The notes beneath the pieces are model-generated. The model had not been told where the DNA came from. It saw nothing but the letters and a program-made list of their open reading frames with translations, and ran no database searches. DNA of 64,000 nt from Cephalopachus bancanus (lineage: Eukaryota > Chordata > Mammalia > Primates > Tarsiidae), in contig JAPVLO010000001.1 in NCBI GenBank assembly GCA_027257055.1, positions 16,472,501 to 16,536,500 of the forward strand, given 5' to 3'. Position 1 is the stretch's first letter, and every line of letters begins with the position of its first letter. This document shows, one piece after another, positions 1 through 44,164 of this stretch. The translations under genes and the position numbers were made by a program.

Positions 1-722
1 TCTTTTCCACGGCCCCTCGGGGACCCCTTCCCCTCCCCACCCGCCCCCGCCTCAGCCGTTCACCCTCTGCTCTCAAGCTGGGCACACTCGGGCGCCTTCA
101 GGGCCGGGCGCCCCGTGGGAGACACATAGACGCAATGCTGAGCATGGAGACACGCCTCCCTCAACGCTGGCGAAGCATCCAGGTTCCTGTTGTTCGCCGG
201 CAGCCGCCGAGGCCGGCGCCCTTGACCCCTCGAAGCCTCTGGGCATCTGCACGGAGTCCGTCTTTCTGGGGACAGCATCCCTGTGGCCCAGGCCTCTCCT
301 CCAAAGTCCAGATTTCCGCTCTATCCGCCTCAGTGACGACCCAGGGGCCGCCCCAGACTGAACACGCAAAGGGGGGCTCTGGCCGGCCCCCATGTCCCCT
401 TCCTAATCTTCTGCCTTTCCGTGGAAAGCCTCCCCCCGGCCACACTGACCACCCTTTCCCACACTCCCCCAAGAAGCAATTCGAGGGCGCAGCCCCTGCC
501 GGGGGTTAGGCCAGAGAGAGAGGACGCGCTCGGAGCAGCCAGGTGGAAACATGTCCCGGGCACGAGTGGCGGTGTTGCCACTCACAGACCTTGCCTTCAG
601 CATGTCCTAGGACATGCAGTGTGGAAGGGCTCGCACCCAGGATCGGAAAGCCAGGTCCCGGGGAGGAGGGAGGCACGACGACCCACGCCGGCATTTCGGG
701 GCTTTCCTTTTCTCCTTTCCAG

Positions 723-854
723 CTAAGAATGAATGTCACCCAGAGCGGACGGACGGGTGCCAACACTTCTGCCTCCCGGGACAGGAGTCGTACACGTGCA
801 GCTGTGCACGGGGCCACCGGCTGGACGAGGACCGTCGCGGCTGCGTCCCCCACG
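723..854 (+). CDS. PROZ: PROZ exon: second EGF-like domain
   Basis: The acceptor is CTTTCCAG ending at 722 and the donor is GTGAGC at 855. The exon has 132 nt with phase 1 at both ends, the standard symmetric EGF exon. Six cysteines are present (EC, GC, FC, TC, SC, GC). Confidence 0.95.
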
Positions 855-3800
855 GTGAGCGCCCGCGGCCTCCTGCCCTGCCCCACCTCCTCCCTCCCTC
901 CAAGTCAGCCGGGATGAGCACGCGAGGGCCACCACGACTCACCTCGGCCCCGGCCTCCCCCAGGCAGTGACAGCGCCAGAAAGCGCCACAAGGCACCCGG
1001 CCGGCCCACCACCCTGAGAGCGCGAGCCTTGAGCCCAGGAGCTGTGGGGAGTCCATATTTTAAAACCTGTAGTTACGTGACTTTCAGAGCAGTTTGTTGT
1101 GCGGTGGTGGGAATCCAACTGTGTTCAGCTGGCGTGAGAACCAGACCCCGTGACGGTCTCTCCTTGCGTTGTGCAATGCAGACCCGTGCGCCTGTGGGGT
1201 CCTGCCTGTCCAGCGCGCCCCCGCCCCAGGGAGGAGTGAGCAGAGCCCACCTGAGCTCCCGTGGCAGGTAACTGGCTTTCCCCGTGGGCTCAGGGAGCTG
1301 CGTGAGTGGCACCTGCCCGGGTAGATCCCTAAAGCAGCTTGTCCGAGAGGAATGAGATGCCAGCCACGTGACACTTCAAAACCAGAGAGCAGTGAGGGCA
1401 TTTAGGTAAAAGCAAGTGAAACTGACCTTGATGCTACAGTTAACCCAACACATATATATTTTTTTGAGTCGGAGTCTCACCCCGTCACCCGGGCTGGAGT
1501 GCAGTGGCATGCTCATGGCCACTGCAGCCTCGACCTGCTGGGCCCCGGCGATCTTTCTGCCTCCGCCTTCCAAACAGCTGAAACTCTAGGCGCATGCTAC
1601 CACACCCGGCAAAATTTTTATGTTTTATTTATTTATTTTTTGAGTTGGAGTCTCACTCCATTGCCCAGGCTGGAGTACAGTGGCATGCTCATGGCCACCC
1701 CAGCATCGACCTACTGGGCTCTGGCAATCCTTCCACCTCAGCCTTCCAAGTAGCCGGAGCTGCAGGCCCACGCTACCATGCCCGGCTAATTTTTTTTGAT
1801 TTATTGTAGAGATGAGGTCTCACCAAGTTGCCCGGGCTGGTCTAGAACCCGCGACTCAGGCCTCCCAAAGTGCTGGGATGACAGACTGAGCCACTGAGCC
1901 CAGCCAACCTAATATATTTAAATACAGTAGGGCCCCTACATATGAGCCTTCAAGTCACACTTTGAGGATACCCAGCTGTGTCTTCATGTATGCTTTCTCT
2001 CCACCGGGTATCGGCATCGCCTGTTAAGGACACACAGAACTGCAGAGCCGATTGAGCTCGCCGGGCCCTGGGCTGACTTTGCTGGACTCGGAACAAGTCA
2101 GGCTCACGAACGCTCTCACAGTGGAGCTCGTTGCATGATCCCTTCTGCGTGTAACAAAGACTACTCACTGGGCTCCCTCCCTCGCGCCTCCATGCTAAGC
2201 CTCTGAAGCCCGTGGCCGCTCTCCCTGGTGGCCACCTGGGGGACACGCCCTGAGGTTCCTGGTGGGAGAGGCTTGGCTTCCCCCATGCTCGCCGGACGGC
2301 TCCACCCGGCACAGTCCCCGGTGGAGGATGGGGAGGACAGGGTGGTGCCTGGTGACCGGCCGCGGCCCAGGAGGGAGACGGGCAGACCACAGGGCAGGGA
2401 GGCTGGGCTGCAGGGAGGTGAGAGGGTCAGGCGGAGGTGGCACGCCGGCTGCCACTTGCAGTTTTCGCCTCGTCTCCCACGTCCTCTCCTCTCCGGGGCT
2501 GCAGGACTGTTCCCCCTGCCATGAGCCTGCGAGGGCGCTGAGGGCCGGTGCCGGGTGGCCGGGGCGCAGGGGGCCCCCCCGGAGGGTAAGCGATCTGGCT
2601 CGGTCGTCAGGCACAGGAAGACGCGGCCACTCCGTCCGCAGGATGGCCAGTGTGGGTGAGGCACGGAGCCATGGCCCGGCAAGCACGCTCTGAGCACCAG
2701 TCAGGCGTGCGTGGAGACACAGGTCATCGAGGCCAGCAAGCTGAACACAGTTAGATTCCCACCACCGCACTATAAATTGCTCTGAAAGCATGTAATCAGT
2801 TTTTAAATCATGTCATTGCCACAAGGTCTCACTATGTTTCAGGTTAGGCTTAAACCCTCGACCTCAAGGAAGCCTCCTGCCTTGGCCTCCCAAAGTGCTG
2901 GCTGATTTAACTGAATTAACTTACAAAATTTTCCAAAAACAAACTTCAAAAAAGAGAGTAGCTAAGGGACCAAGCAAAACGCAAGAGTTGAACATTATCT
3001 TTAGAACTTGTTTCTTCCACTATAAGGTAAAAAACCACCCTGCAGGCGCCAATGCATGTGACCACACGTCTAACGGAACAGTGGCACAAATGCCGATTTC
3101 CCAGACTCGGCCTGACCGGCCCCCAAGGGGGGTGAGCCCCCCCAGCCACAGCGAGAAGCGAGGGTCCGGCTCTTGACTCACGGTAGCTGCTCCTAAAGGG
3201 CGTTCGCGAGCGGCCACACACAGGAGGCCTGGAAATTGGCTACAGGGAGTTTCAGAAACTTTTATACTCTGCTCAGCGTCTTCTGTTTTACTGGCCTCTG
3301 AGAATTCTAACAATTATGTCCAGAGCCGGTCCCTTACACGTGGCCTCAATCAATCCTCCAGACGCCTCTCACTTCTCCACTTTCTGTCCCTGGTGATAGT
3401 TTTGCTCTGAAATCTCCCTCTTCTGCCTTGCTGTAGACACAGGGCTTATCTTTTTCTAATCTTCTACCTTTAACCTGTCTGCGTTTTGATATTTAAGGCG
3501 CATGTTCCTTTTTTTGAGTCGGAGTCTCACTCTGTTGCCCAGGCTGGAGTACAGTGGCACGCTGCTCACGGCCACTGCAGCCGGACTCAGGCGATCCTTC
3601 CGCCTCAGCCTTCCAAATAGCGGAACTACAGGTGCATGCTACCATGCCTGGATTATTTTGTGATTTATTGTAGAGACGAGGTCTCGCCAAGTTGCCCAGG
3701 CTGGTCTTGAACCCCAGGCTCAGGCAATCCTCTCACCTCGGCCTCCCAAAGTGCTGGGATGATGGGCTGAGTCCCTGAGCCCAGCCTTTTTTTTGATTTA

Positions 3801-6800
3801 TTGGAGAGATGAGGTCTTGCCAAGTTGCCCAGGCTGGTCTCGAACCCCCGGGCTCAGGCCATCCTCTCGCCTCGGCCTCCCAACGTGCTGGGATGACAGG
3901 CTGAGCCATGGCATCTGACCTAGGTGCAGTTCTACAGGCAGAATGAAACTGGCTTGCACTGTTAGCCAATCCGACAAACCCCTGCCTCTTAACTGGGGCA
4001 CTCAGACCGCTCTGCAAGTGCTTGCGCCTGTTGCTACAGTGAGGCTAATCCACCCCTTCGCCATTTTCCATTTTTCTCATCTTTTCTTTCTCCCTCTTTC
4101 GGTCTTCTGCGGATCGAGTGTGCCGCGACTCCACCTTGTCTCCTCCATGGGACTATGGCGTCTGGCCTTTTGCTCTGCTGGGTGGCTGCTTCCCAGCGTG
4201 GATGCACCGTCGGCTGGCACGCTGGCTCCCTCCGGCCAAGCTCGCCCCTCTGAGGCTGCCCACGCTGCTACAGCCACCACGCCCGCAGCCCCTCCAACCT
4301 CATGCTGCTTTCGTCACGTGTTCCTTCCGTAGACGCCACCAATGCCACTCTCTACTTTTATTATTTTTGCTTAAACGATATCTTAGAAAAAGAGTCACAC
4401 GGATCCTGGACACAGCAATCCGCTGAACGGGGGCGGCTCCCTCCTGAGCCCTCGTTCTGCTGTGGGACCCAGGCCCCGCTGGGGCCATCGCCTTCCGCCA
4501 TCGCCTTCCGCCTTCCGTTCCTTCTCTGTCGCCTGTGCTGAGGTTCCGGGAAGAAGTCCTGGGTGCCTGTCCACCTGGAGCAGCGCTGAAAGATGCTTTA
4601 TCTGGGTCCAGACCCCAGGCTGGCGGCCTCGCCTCTCGGCACGCGGCCATGAACCACGGCCTCCGGCCCCCTTGTTCCACACGCGGGCCCTGTCACTCTG
4701 TGTGTTGCTCCACACACGTCCGCCTTCCCTGAGACTTTCTCTTTATCGCTGGCTTTGGGGAGTCGAAGGACACTGCCTCTTGCTGTTGTTTCCCTCGTGT
4801 CTCTTACGCCTCAGGCTTGCTGAGATGCCTGAATCTGTGGGTTTAAAGCTTTTCCATCACACTGGGAGAAATTCTGGCCATTATTTTTTCACATTCTTTT
4901 TTCTCTCCTCTCCTTTGGGGACTGCAATTAATGTACCTTAGGCTGTTTGAAATTCCACAGTTCAGAAGTGATCTGTTCACTTTTTAAAAAAATCTCCCTT
5001 CTCTGTTTTAATTCGGTTATTTTCTGTTGCTGTGCCTTCAAGATCTCTAATAAAAGTAGAGAGTGGCATTGGTGGCATCTTTTCTTTTCTTTTGCAGTGC
5101 CTCTAATCTACCACCAATGCTTTCCAACCTCACTCATTGTAATTGGCATCCAAAAGTAATTGAATGAGTGAGGTTGTAATTGAATTTTCAACCTCACTCA
5201 TTGTAATTGGCATCCAAAAGTTTAATTTGGGTCTTTAAAAAAAAGTCTTGTCTCTATTTAACTTTCTGAATATTTGGAATCTAGTTATAATCGCTGTTTC
5301 ATTCCTTGTCTGCTGACATGACGTCCGTCCTGAGTCCGTGTCATGGGTTTTTCTTCCCTCCTGTTCCTCGTGTGCCTGGTGATCTCTGGCGGACAGCCAG
5401 ACGTGAGGACTCTATCTCATCGGGTGCCGGGCGGTCAGTGCTCCATACACGTATCTGCGTGTTGCTCTGGGACACGGTTCAGGCCCCTGGAGATGGTGTG
5501 GTCCTCTGGCCTACGGCCTTTGCGATTGCTAGGCAGAACCAAAACGGTGCTCGGTGGAGGGAGGCTATTCCCCGCCCGAAGCCAGGCCCTCTCGGCCCGC
5601 CCCTCCCAGTGCCCCATCCGATTTTTTAACCCAGCGGCAGGAACAGGTGCCGTCCCCAGCCAGGCACATGCCCAGCGTGGCTCCTCTGGCCCGGCTGGGT
5701 GGCTCCTTCCCCAGACATGGCATGCGTGTGTCATCGCTGCTCTGCTGGAAACCGCGGCTCTCCAGTGCCCTCCCCCAAGGCCTCCCCGCTCCAGGACTCT
5801 GTTCCACCAACTCTGGCCACTGCGGCCTCCCTAGGCCCCCAGGACTCTCTTCCACTCAGGGAGTCTGCAGGGCTCCCCAAGCCTTCCGTCCTGCCCGTGG
5901 AAACTTGGTGTTACACGCTCCGAAAACATCTGTTCATAAACTATCTTCTTGTTGTTGCCAGTGGAAGGGTAAATCGGATCACTCGTTACCTCACCTTGGC
6001 TGAAAGGGGCTCAGCCTCGCTTTACACCTGAGCAAACAGAAGCTCAGACTGCCTATGTTCTGTTCAAGATCTTGCGGCCACAGGAGTGGTGGCTAGGGTC
6101 CCAGCGCTGGCGCCCGTGTCCCCGACCACCGGACTCTCTGGCCTCCTGGTCCTGCAAATCGCCACCAGCCATTTATTGTCTGTTCTGGTTTTGAAAGGTG
6201 AAACTGACAAATTCCGAAGGAGTAGACTTCTGTGGCGGGGTCGTAATACAGGAAAATTTTGTGCTGACAACGGCCAGATGTTCACTATTACACCGCAATA
6301 TTAGCGTGAAAACAAGTAAGTATGTTATCATGAATTTTTTAAGGAGCACAGAGGAAATGTAACTAATCTATGTGGGAATGAAATGAAAACTTTGAAACTG
6401 GGATTTTTATTTCTAAGGCAACACAGAACCGAGCCTAGCTCTAACGCTGAGATGCTCATAGGATCGGAGCACACACGTCAGCCGCTAGCCAGGGTCTGGG
6501 CACAGCACAGACGAGGGCACACCACTCTCGGCAAAGGAGGTGGTCGCAGCCTGGGAAGGCATGGCTTCACTGACCCGAAATAAGCCGTCATGGCGCCAGA
6601 GACGGGCTCAAGCCCCACCATGCCAGGCTGTGGCTGTGACAGTGGCCTCCTCACCCGACATCCCCGTGCCCATTTCTCCATGTGGACAGATGAGGCGGTG
6701 GTTTCCGTCCCACCAGGAGGATCCGAAGGGCCTTGACACACACACACACTCACTCTGCACCCCTAACCGACAAACGGCCCGAGGCCGGTCCACGGCCGCC

Positions 6801-7605
6801 CCCGCCTCCGACGGGCCTGGGGGGTCCTGCTTTCCCAGCATCCCTAGCCCCCGCTGAGTTCCCAGCAGGAGAACCGACTTCGACTGTCTTAGGGGACTGT
6901 GCGAGGCAGGCCGTGGCTGTGAGCTGATGGCGCGTCTGCGACTGGCCTTCCAGCCCGCGGATGGGCACGGGGTGACGGTGGGGCAAGGAGCCCGGCATGT
7001 GCTATGGGGCCGGCTCCCGCCTCGCCCCGTGACTCGGAAGTCCGTCTCTGCTTGGCTAGATTTTAAAGAGCTGGTGACTGTTCATGGTTTCAGGTTTTAA
7101 CAGAACCAGTGAGGATCCACGGGCCATCGGCGTCAAGCGCGTGCACGTGCACCTGTGGTATGACCAAGAGACAGGGGACAACGACGTGGCGCTGCTGGAG
7201 CTGGCGGGGCCCGTCCCCTGCCCGGGTGCAGGGGTCCCTGTGTGCACCCCCGAGACGGACTTCGCCGAGCACGTGCTCGTCCCGCGAACAGGCGGCCTCC
7301 TCAGTGGCTGGGTCACAGGCGGCGCCCGCCTGGGCACCTCTCTGGCCACACTGCCTGTCACACACGTGGACAGCACCGAGTGTGGACAGGTCCTCAACGT
7401 GACCGTCACCACCAGGATGTCCTGCGAGAGGGGGGCCATGGCAGCCGGGCACTGGGCAGAGGGCAGCGTGGTGACCAGGGAGCACGGGGGCACCTGGTTC
7501 CTCACGGGGGTTGTGGGCTCGCAGCCGGCAGGAGGCGGGGCTGCCACGTTCCTTGTCACCAAGCTCTCGAGGTACTCCCTGTGGCTTAGGCGGGTCCTGA
7601 AGTAG
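723..7605 (+). CDS. PROZ: PROZ, vitamin K-dependent protein Z (3' part, four coding exons)
   Basis: Protein Z is a secreted plasma glycoprotein that acts with the serpin ZPI (SERPINA10) to inhibit factor Xa on phospholipid. Coding exons seen: 723-854, 1182-1267, 6198-6315, 7094-7605, with phases 1-1, 1-0, 0-1, 1-stop and GT-AG junctions. Order of parts: second EGF-like domain (six cysteines, [11 protein letters not shown]), linker with PCACGVL, then the trypsin-like domain ([29 protein letters not shown]). The catalytic His position is Arg in LTTARCS and the Ser motif reads EGSVVTREH, so the domain is protease-dead, as the family requires; the Asp is kept. N-glycosylation sequons are HRNIS, FNRTS and LNVTV. 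About 281 residues are encoded here; the signal peptide, Gla and first EGF exons lie upstream of the window. The linker looks about six residues longer than human (from memory). Identity is certain. Confidence 0.96.
1182..1267 (+). CDS. PROZ: PROZ exon: linker to protease-like domain
   Basis: The acceptor is GCAATGCAG ending at 1181 and the donor is GTAACT at 1268. The exon encodes DPCACGVL, then a Pro/Ser-rich linker ending LPWQ. The CACGVL cysteine is the one expected to bridge to the protease-like domain. Confidence 0.92.
1459..1610 (-). mobile_element. Alu right-arm monomer
   Basis: Starts with poly-T and GAGTCGGAGTCTCAC and stops at the mid-element linker. It abuts a second Alu, which suggests nested insertion. 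Confidence 0.85.
1636..1905 (-). mobile_element. Alu
   Basis: Full dimer, poly-T to GAGCCCAGCC, carrying the ATTTATTGTAGAGATGAGG middle typical of this genome. Confidence 0.9.
2824..2902 (-). mobile_element. Alu left-arm fragment
   Basis: AAGGTCTCACTATG to CCTCCCAAAGTGCTGG only; both ends lost. Confidence 0.7.
3509..3786 (-). mobile_element. Alu
   Basis: Complete antisense dimer, with a small deletion in the right arm (GCAGCCGGACTCAGG). Confidence 0.9.
3787..3909 (-). mobile_element. Extra Alu left arm
   Basis: A second left monomer follows the preceding Alu directly, making a trimer-like unit. Confidence 0.8.
4335..5076. repeat. 29-bp perfect inverted repeat, arms 684 bp apart
   Basis: Positions 4335-4363 (GCCACCAATGCCACTCTCTA...) are the exact reverse complement of 5048-5076. 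Neither arm is Alu. No matching target duplication lies outside the arms. In the PROZ intron before the exon at 6198. Confidence 0.9.
4840..5420 (-). mobile_element. Old L1 fragment (antisense), PROZ intron
   Basis: Resembles the 3' untranslated part of L1M elements read antisense (GTTTTAATTCGGTTATTTTC; CATTCCTTGTCTGCTGACAT). Diverged; boundaries approximate. Confidence 0.55.
5125..5221 (+). repeat. 33-bp direct repeat with an inverted copy between
   Basis: CAACCTCACTCATTGTAATT... occurs at 5125-5157 and 5189-5221. AATGAGTGAGGTTG (5163-5176), the reverse complement of its start, lies between. Confidence 0.92.
6198..6315 (+). CDS. PROZ: PROZ exon: start of protease-like domain
   Basis: It reads [22 protein letters not shown] and HRNISVKT. 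The acceptor GTTTTGAAAG is weak, because purines sit next to the AG; the donor GTAAGT at 6316 is strong. The degenerate catalytic-His position (Arg) is here. Confidence 0.94.
7094..7605 (+). CDS. PROZ: PROZ terminal coding exon
   Basis: The acceptor is GGTTTCAG ending at 7093. The exon runs from FNRTSEDP to the TAG at 7603-7605. It carries the retained Asp (DNDVALLEL), the CPGAGVPVC loop, [12 protein letters not shown] at the C-terminus, and no GDSGG motif. Confidence 0.97.
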
Positions 7606-7858
7606 CCGGAGCCCAGCCAGCCGGAGGGGACCGGACCCCGGTGGGATTCCAGGCCTCCATGGCCACCGTGGGGGTGTCAGAACGTCAGATAGTTAAAGCT
7701 GTCATGGCACAGAGCAAGCGGCCATCCCAGACCGCCAGTTCCCGCTCACTAGGTGTGGCTGAGGGCTGCGATAGTTCCTGAGCCAGAACTTCGTCGAAAC
7801 AGAGACCTCAGAGAAAAATGGCACGTTACACAATAAAACGCTCTGCCAGTCGTGAGGC
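7606..7858 (+). other. PROZ: PROZ 3' UTR
   Basis: Short untranslated tail between the stop codon and the AATAAA at 7832-7837. Cleavage is expected about 15-25 nt after the signal; the exact end is inferred. Confidence 0.75.
7832..7837 (+). terminator. PROZ: PROZ polyadenylation signal AATAAA
   Basis: Canonical AATAAA 227 nt after the stop codon, followed by a GT-rich stretch (GCCCGGTGTCTCC) typical of a downstream element. Confidence 0.8.
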
Positions 7859-7859
7859 T

Positions 7860-10394
7860 GCCCGGTGTCTCCTCTTCCACGTCCGGTGCCTTGTCTGGCA
7901 ACACCTATCTGTGCACACGGGCACGGCTGGCTGCAGAGGCTTCGAGGCGGCGCTGGAGTGACCTGCTCTGATTCAGCAATCGCTGGCGTGAGCGGGGCGG
8001 CTGCTCAGTGTGGGAGAAGCCAGAGGAGGGGTGACATCGCAGAGGCGTTAAGTCAGGAAGCAGGGGGCTGAGGACACAGCGTTTGGAGTCTCCCCCTCAG
8101 CCTCCCAGGTGCCAGACTACAGGTATGCGCCACCACGCCTGGCAAACTTTTTGGGGGGGTACAGACAAGGTCTCACTATGTTGCCCTGGCTGATCTCAAA
8201 CTCCTGGACCCAAGAGATCCTCCCGCTCAGCCTCCCCAAGTGCTGGGATGACAGGTGTGAGTCGCTGCAGCCAGCCGTAACTCAGATTTTTAAGCCTTTT
8301 TATTCTCCAGCAAGTCTTTCACTTATTCTTTAAACCCAGAATTTTAACTTTTTTTTTTCCAACCTGCTGATTAATTGGCCGGTTCTCTGTAAGGACCCTG
8401 GCAAAAATTAATATCCTAATTTAAGACAAGTTAACAGGGAGGGCAGTGGCATGACCAAGGCGAATTTTAGTCTTGGTGACATATAGTTGTATCACTTTCG
8501 TAAGGCAATGAGGCCGCCGCCCTAAAGACCCACTGAAGATCTGAAAACCAGCAAGGGAGCACGACAGGCTTTAGGCGGATGCTGCCGCGGGAATGTCTGC
8601 AGTTTTGCTGACAGCATTTGAACGGCAGCTTTGGTTTGCTAGAATCATTTCCAATGCAGCCCAGGCAGAGGGGGAGCATGCGAGGGACCCGCTGGGGAAC
8701 GGTGAAATCGATCAACAAGCGCAGCCAGAGGGGCCTGAACCTGAACGGTCAGCAAAGATGCAGGGACCTGGGGAAGGGAAAGAACCACGACTAGCTGGCA
8801 TCAGATGGATGACTGGAAACCACTTGGCATAAGCCATCTGGTCAGAGCAATGCAACTCGAGGAAGGGGAACTCAGCCAGGAGGACATGTGAAGACGGCCA
8901 AGCCAGCGACACCTGGGCACAGGTTGTCCCGTCGTACCAAACACTTGACGCACGCCTCTGTGTGTGCCCGTGGACTTGAATGAGGCCTGAGTGCCCAGAG
9001 GTGAGCATAAGGGAGCCATGCGTTGCCCTGAGTGACCAGTCCTGGCTCTACTCACTGCTCACTGCTAAGTCACCGGAAATGGTGGCACACCTCCACTTTC
9101 TCTACTGGAGTCAGAAGAATGAAATTCAGGTGTGCCGGTGGACGCTCCAAGATTCAAATCGCCGTGGAAGCCATCTTAAGCAGGCGTGGAGGGAAGTTGA
9201 CGGTGCACACGGAGCAGTGGGGAGGACCAGCTTTCCATGCACACACTGTAAGGGAACAGGCCCACGGACACCACCCTAGCGAGGAAACAGATGTGGCACC
9301 CAAAGGCCCCCTGTGGGAGGCTGCTGCGTGCCTGCCCAGGGGACGTGCTCACCTGTCGTGGGCACCGAGGCACAGCGGGCCTTGCTGCCGGTGGAGGGCA
9401 GCTCCCTAGGCTGAGAGCCCTGGTGCGAAATCCACAGGCCCACCTCCCTTCCCGCATTCAGCCCTCGTGAGCGGAGGCGTCCTTCGTGGACGTGAGTGAG
9501 GAGACTGGGTCGCACGAGGGACCAAGCCTTCCCGGCCGCGCTGGGACCCGTGCTCTTAGAAGCCAGCTCCTTGTGTGCGAGAGGAACTGAACGGCCGCCA
9601 CGGCCCGTGGAGTCCGGTGGAGCCCAGCGCCCACACAAGGGCGTGAGCCACCTCCGACAGCCCAGCCCCGAGAGAGCACCCGACAGCACCACGGGGAGCA
9701 ACTTCCCCTCAGCCCCGGGCATGGTGGCTTGGAGCATGTGGCTGAGGCAGCACCGTGCCAGGCCTGGGGCAGCTGTCCCAGGCCAGAGGAGCCCAAGCCT
9801 CGCACCGCGGCCCCATGGGGTAAGGGAGTTCTCACTCTCTCGGGCATGAGGGCGAACTGTGACCTCACAGAAGAGGCAGGGCGCGTGTCTCCCAGGCACG
9901 CAGGCCAGCCGTCGGAGATTCAGGAGCGTCCTTTTTATAACCGGCCGTGCCGGCAGGCTGGTCATGCTCAGCTCTCCAGCCCCTGGACCTGCGAGGAAAC
10001 ACGTCTGCATTTTACACCACCCAGCTTGGGATCTCGGTTACAGCAGCCCCAGCAGACCGACCCAACACTGCATGACGTTACCATGGCATAGAGTGACACG
10101 AGTCAGCAGACACCACACTGCGAGTCAGGCCCTCCCATGAGGCCTCCAGCCTTTATTCTGCTGGGTGACCCTGCCCACCTGCAGGCTTGGTGAGTGATCT
10201 GAGCCTGAGGAGGGCAGCCGGGGCTCAGTCGTGCAGACAGGCGTGCCAAGCGCATCTCGCCTCATGACAGTGTCAGCGTGGGAAGCGCCCGCAGGGTTGT
10301 GGCCCCATGGGAAGTTGAGGAGCGTCTGCACAGGCGGCTGAGAAAGCTGGAACACCGGCATCAAATTAAATTCTGCCTCCAAAAAGAGGCCTTA
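7860..10394. other. PROZ-PCID2 intergenic region
   Basis: No coding exon is recognised on either strand. It holds one antisense Alu fragment (8093-8277) and otherwise unassigned sequence. Several open frames of 100-240 codons exist but have no codon-level or protein support. A minus-strand AATAAA at 10152-10157 could be a distal PCID2 poly(A) signal. Confidence 0.6.
8093..8277 (-). mobile_element. Old Alu fragment
   Basis: AluJ-like wording (CTCACTATGTTGCCCTGGC); right arm truncated. Confidence 0.8.
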
Positions 10395-10682
10395 GGCTGG
10401 GCGTGGTGGCTCGTGCCTATAATTCCAGCACTTTGGGAGGTTGAGGTGAGAGGACTGCCTGAGCCTGTGGGTTTGAGACCAGCCTGGGCAACTTGGTGAG
10501 ACCTCATCTCTACGATAAATCAAAACTTAGCCAGGCATGGTGATGCATGCCTACAGTTCCAGCTACTTGCAAGGCTGAGGCGGAAGGATTGCCTGAGCCC
10601 AGTGGGTTGAGGCTTCCGGGGGCCGGGAGCATGCCAGTGCCCTCCAGCCTGGGTGGCAAAGTGAGACTCCAACTCAAAGAAA
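10395..10682 (+). mobile_element. Alu downstream of PCID2
   Basis: Full dimer, GGCTGGGCGTGGTGGCTC to GAGACTCCAACTC plus a short A/G tail. Confidence 0.9.
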
Positions 10683-10734
10683 GGGGGGGGGGCCTTAAAT
10701 TAACCAAGCATTTTTATGATAGCAAATGCTCATA

Positions 10735-10740
10735 TTTAAT
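10735..10740 (-). terminator. PCID2: Candidate PCID2 polyadenylation signal (ATTAAA)
   Basis: On the minus strand this reads ATTAAA, about 370 nt after the PCID2 stop and before any Alu, giving a compact 3' UTR. The alternative AATAAA at 10157-10152 would put a whole Alu in the UTR. Neither is proven. Confidence 0.4.
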
Positions 10741-11112
10741 ATATAAAAATAGATGGATTAGGAAGATATAAGGAAGAACATGCCACTTGTTCACAATGGG
10801 AATGCCTTTTATACAAAGAGCTACGAAAGTTATAAAATGCCTTTGGGGACAGCGTGTGGCAAAGCGTCTTCAGAGTCCTTCAGAGAAGCTTCCTGGAACC
10901 CAGAGCCACCAGTTCTGTGTGCTCTGAGCTGCCGTCAGTTTCAAAGATGACAGAGCTCACTTGCGTGTGCTGGAAAACTCGGTCTCAGGGTCCTTGGGAG
11001 GAGGCCAAAGAGTTCCAGCCAAAGAGCCAGGCGGTGACACAGGCCTCGCCTCGTGGGTGCCACTGCAGTCCAAGGAGGAGTGCTCTGCCGTCCTCAGGGC
11101 TCCCTTGCACAC

Positions 11113-43791
<32,679 letters not shown>

Positions 43792-43831
43792 GGCAGCGCC
43801 GGCGGGCCGCGAGCGCTGCGCACGGCGCCCC

Positions 43832-43839
43832 ACTTCCGG
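43832..43839 (-). promoter_or_regulatory. ETS-family (GABPA-like) site
   Basis: CCGGAAGT on the minus strand, 41 nt upstream of the PCID2 ATG. This is the usual position and sequence of an ETS site at a CpG-island promoter. Binding is inferred. Confidence 0.5.
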
Positions 43840-44164
43840 CGGCCGGTCCGTCCGTCCGTCCGGGCGCCCCGGCGCGTCCTCCCGCGCGTTGGTTCCGGCG
43901 GCGCGCTCGGGCGGAGGGGGGCGCGGAGTCTGAGTCTGGGCCCCACCGTCAGCCCGTCGCCCGCGGCTCTCGAGTGTTGGGCCCGCCCGGGGCTGCGGGG
44001 TCGGGGTTCAGTGGCGAGAGCGGCCCCGGCGAAAGCGCCTCTCACTTCGTGACCCCTCGACTATCCCGCAAGCGGCCGGGCCGGGTCTGAGGACCGCGCC
44101 GCCAACACTGGGCGGTGGGCGGCCGCTGCGCACCCGAGCCCGGAGGGGGAGAAGGAGAAGGGCC

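Noticed and set aside
1..722. An additional PROZ exon (first EGF-like or Gla) at the window start
   Set aside because: No cysteine pattern or matching peptide in any + frame; treated as intron.
9276..10010. 244-codon minus-strand frame between PROZ and PCID2
   Set aside because: No domain, no splice or promoter support, and equally long frames occur on the other strand in this GC-rich stretch.
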